A DNA stretch of 64,000 nt, taken from Nitratireductor sp. B36. Lineage in GTDB: Bacteria; Pseudomonadota; Alphaproteobacteria; Rhizobiales; Rhizobiaceae. Below the pieces are notes generated by a model. That model had not been told where the DNA came from. It saw only the letters and a list, made by a program, of their open reading frames with translations, and searched no databases. Position numbers and translations under genes: made by a program. Of this stretch, positions 62,099 to 64,000 are shown piece by piece; positions within the stretch are counted from its first letter, which is position 1; each line of letters opens with the position of its first letter. The stretch covers positions 424,549 to 488,548 of the forward strand of contig NZ_JACKZY010000004.1 in the NCBI RefSeq assembly GCF_020833685.1, in the 5' to 3' direction.

Positions 62099-62439
62099 CT
62101 TTCCGCCCTCGGATCTTGTGGAAAAGATAGAGGATGCAGATGAAATGCCGATTAAGCGGCAAGGATTATTATGGGTTTGCGGATTTAAGCGTATTTATAT
62201 AAAAGTTTTATTTGATGTGTAATTTTCCGCTAACCATTTCTGAGCCGCCGACACGTCGCCCTGAGGATGTGAAAGAAGCGGTTTATATTGAAATATATAT
62301 CATGATATACTTTTAGATTAACCAGAAATAAATATCTCACATAAGCGAATAAAATAATATATCGATCCGCTTTACATTGCATTGTGCCAATTAGACCGGT
62401 GTGGCCCGCTTCCTGGAAATCTGTTTCCCGGGGGTTATC
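62099..62439. promoter_or_regulatory. AT-rich divergent promoter region lapG / adhesin
   Basis: About 340 bases, much richer in A and T than the flanking genes, with runs such as ATTTATATAAAAG (about 62191) and ATTATATATC-like sequence. It should hold the promoters of both lapG and the adhesin. A perfect 14-base palindrome lies at 62296-62309. I could not choose single -35 and -10 elements with confidence. Confidence 0.65.
62296..62309. promoter_or_regulatory. Perfect 14-base palindrome, candidate operator
   Basis: TATATCATGATATA reads the same on both strands. It lies in the lapG-adhesin intergenic region, 131 bases before the adhesin ATG. Ribbon-helix-helix and similar dimeric regulators bind sites of this form, and one such protein is encoded next door; the link is inference. 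Confidence 0.5.
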
Positions 62440-64000
62440 ATGGCCAACCAAGATCGCACCGATACGTCCGACGCACACACGAATGCTGTCGGAGAAGCGA
62501 CAGACCACCTATCCGGTCAGGTCGATCGGCCCGCACTTCTGGTCGCACAGGATGATAGCGCCGGAGAACCGGTCCCGGTCGATCCCGCCGCTGGTCAACC
62601 CGGGGCCACATCGGTTGTTCTCGAGGTTCCCGAAACGATAACACCGGGCGCGGACAACATCGTTCGGCTCCCGGAAGGTGTCTCCATAGACGAGATCAAA
62701 CTCGATGGCGACAATCTGGTTCTGGTTCAACCCGATGGTTCGGGCATCACAATCCTCAATGCCGCTCTGAAGGTACCCACCTTCCTGATAGGGGAGGTGG
62801 AAATACCCGAGCTGGCGCTCACCGCTGCGCTTCAGGCCAATGGCATCGACGTTGCCGCGGGCCCTGATGGCGCGTTGACCGTCGTTTCCTCTGCCACGCA
62901 GAGTGGCGGCGGGAATTTCACCACACCCAATGGCGGTATCGGTGATGCCGGCCCGGTAATCGACCTCCTTCCTCCCACGGCATTGCAATTCGGCGCACCG
63001 GAGCGGCGTGAGCTGTTTCCGTCACTTCGCGAAGAACAGGAAAATGATGTTCCCGAGCTCAGCATTGTAGGGATCGGAGCGCGGCCCGGCGAGGTGAACG
63101 AGAGTGCACTTGCTTCCGGATCCGGTGGCGGCACGACCACGGCTTTGGGCAATATTCTCGTCGATCCCGGCAATGATGGCCTCGCTTCGCTCATGGTTAC
63201 GAACGCGCGTGGCGTGAGCGTGGATGTAACGAATGGCGGTCGGGTTGAAGGCGCATACGGAACGTTGCTCGTCACGCGGAACGGCGATGGCACGTACAAG
63301 TTCGAATATCTCCTGTCAGAGAACACCACAGATCACGCCAATCCGGGTGAGATTGGTGCGAACGATATCGTCAGAGACGTTTTCAAATTCGTCGTGACCG
63401 ACGGCAATGGTGATACGGCAACGGCCAATCTCACGATCACCATCACTGATGATGGCCCGGTTGCCGTGGACGACACAGACACGATCGAGCCCGGCGTGTT
63501 CGGCCCGGCGACGGGCAATCTGATCACGGATACTGAAGCCAATGGCGACAATGGCGCTGATACACCCGGTGCGGATGGCGCAGTGGTGTCCTCTGTCATC
63601 GCGACCTCTGCCGAAGGACCAGCCACCGCTGTCGCAACCGGTACGGTGGTTGAGGGTCTCTACGGCGTTCTGACGATCTCCTCGGATGGCTCATACAGCT
63701 ATGCGCGCAATCCAGGCACGGCGGGTGGCGTCCAGGATGTGTTCACCTACACGCTGAAGGACGGCGACGGGGACACCGACACGGCGACGCTGACGATCGA
63801 TATCGGCGACGCGTCGGTCGAAATCCGCACGCCGGGTGTCGAGGAAGATGGTACCATCGTTTTCGAGCGGGGCCTCGCCGAGCGTGGTGGCGAGCCTGCG
63901 GGTTCGGGCGAGAGCGCGGATGACGACGGCACGGACAATGACGACCCGTCGGAGGCGACGTCGGGCACGGTGACGTTCACGGCGCCGGATGGCGTCCAGT
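62440..64000 (+). CDS. Giant T1SS-143-type surface adhesin, 5' part (runs off window)
   Basis: 520 codons without a stop to the window end. The N-terminal 170 residues form a module known from BapA/T1SS-143 adhesins: IVRLPEGVSIDEIKLDGDNL, VPTFLIGEVEIPELALTAAL, then GIDVAAGPDGALTVVSS and GGNFTTPNGGIGDAG. Two di-alanine motifs of the LapG cleavage type are present: PAAG at 49-52 and VAAG at 138-141. From about residue 205 the protein enters VCBS/cadherin-like repeats (KFVVTDGNGDTATANLTITI; DVFTYTLKDGDGDTDTATLT). It has no signal peptide, as expected for a type I substrate. The RTX-like C-terminus lies outside the window. Divergent lapG and the nearby exporter fit a retained, LapG-releasable adhesin. 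Confidence 0.9.
   Translation, partial: MANQDRTDTSDAHTNAVGEATDHLSGQVDRPALLVAQDDSAGEPVPVDPAAGQPGATSVVLEVPETITPGADNIVRLPEGVSIDEIKLDGDNLVLVQPDGSGITILNAALKVPTFLIGEVEIPELALTAALQANGIDVAAGPDGALTVVSSATQSGGGNFTTPNGGIGDAGPVIDLLPPTALQFGAPERRELFPSLREEQENDVPELSIVGIGARPGEVNESALASGSGGGTTTALGNILVDPGNDGLASLMVTNARGVSVDVTNGGRVEGAYGTLLVTRNGDGTYKFEYLLSENTTDHANPGEIGANDIVRDVFKFVVTDGNGDTATANLTITITDDGPVAVDDTDTIEPGVFGPATGNLITDTEANGDNGADTPGADGAVVSSVIATSAEGPATAVATGTVVEGLYGVLTISSDGSYSYARNPGTAGGVQDVFTYTLKDGDGDTDTATLTIDIGDASVEIRTPGVEEDGTIVFERGLAERGGEPAGSGESADDDGTDNDDPSEATSGTVTFTAPDGVQ

Overview
The window looks like chromosomal DNA of a GC-rich alphaproteobacterium of the order Hyphomicrobiales (Phyllobacteriaceae-like). 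The reasons are a C4-pathway 5-aminolevulinate synthase, an N-acetylglutaminylglutamine amide (NAGGN) osmoprotectant operon, several TRAP transporters and a T1SS-143-type adhesin locus. The genus is inferred from gene content; no database was searched.

Left part (1-22.5 kb, accessory in character). A four-carbon sugar acid operon (otnK-otnC-otnI, 66-2751) is followed by a decayed sugar ABC transporter on the minus strand (ATPase with two frameshifts and damaged catalytic motifs, permease C-terminal remnant). Next come a LuxR-type regulator and a large autotransporter. A second catabolic block (9150-21016) has a PucR-type regulator, an M20 hydrolase, a complete TRAP transporter, a split UxaA-type dehydratase, a TIM-barrel isomerase and an FAH-family hydrolase. 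It faces a second complete TRAP transporter across a strong shared terminator. This block lies between two copies of a tRNA-Gly promoter/5'-end repeat (8916-8999 and 22434-22518), the right one belonging to the intact tRNA-Gly(CCC); a third, weaker copy precedes a PDZ-domain gene.

Middle part (22.5-44.7 kb, mostly core-like). It holds a DUF6460 protein, a MATE exporter, DUF952-pyrD, two small hypothetical genes, a NarL-type response regulator convergent with a very large symporter-fused hybrid histidine kinase, mscL, hemA, and a marR gene divergent from the NAGGN operon (amidotransferase, synthetase, M42 peptidase). It ends with an orphan amino-acid binding protein and an amino-acid group: class V aminotransferase, divergent Lrp regulator, Bcr/CflA exporter, RidA and an FAD amine oxidase-like protein.

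Right part (45-64 kb). A complete minus-strand sugar ABC operon (binding protein, ATPase, two permeases, LacI repressor, Gfo/Idh oxidoreductase) has a promoter sitting inside a LacI-type operator. The last 11 kb look like a surface-adhesion and biofilm locus. In order they hold a membrane GGDEF protein with a degenerate active site but an intact I-site, a secreted hypothetical protein, an L,D-transpeptidase, TolC-ABC-HlyD type I secretion genes, a ribbon-helix-helix protein with a PAS-like tail and a LapG-type periplasmic protease. Divergent from the protease is the start of a giant T1SS-143 adhesin that runs off the window. The adhesin N-terminus carries di-alanine motifs of the kind LapG cleaves. 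I saw no CRISPR array, transposase or rRNA.
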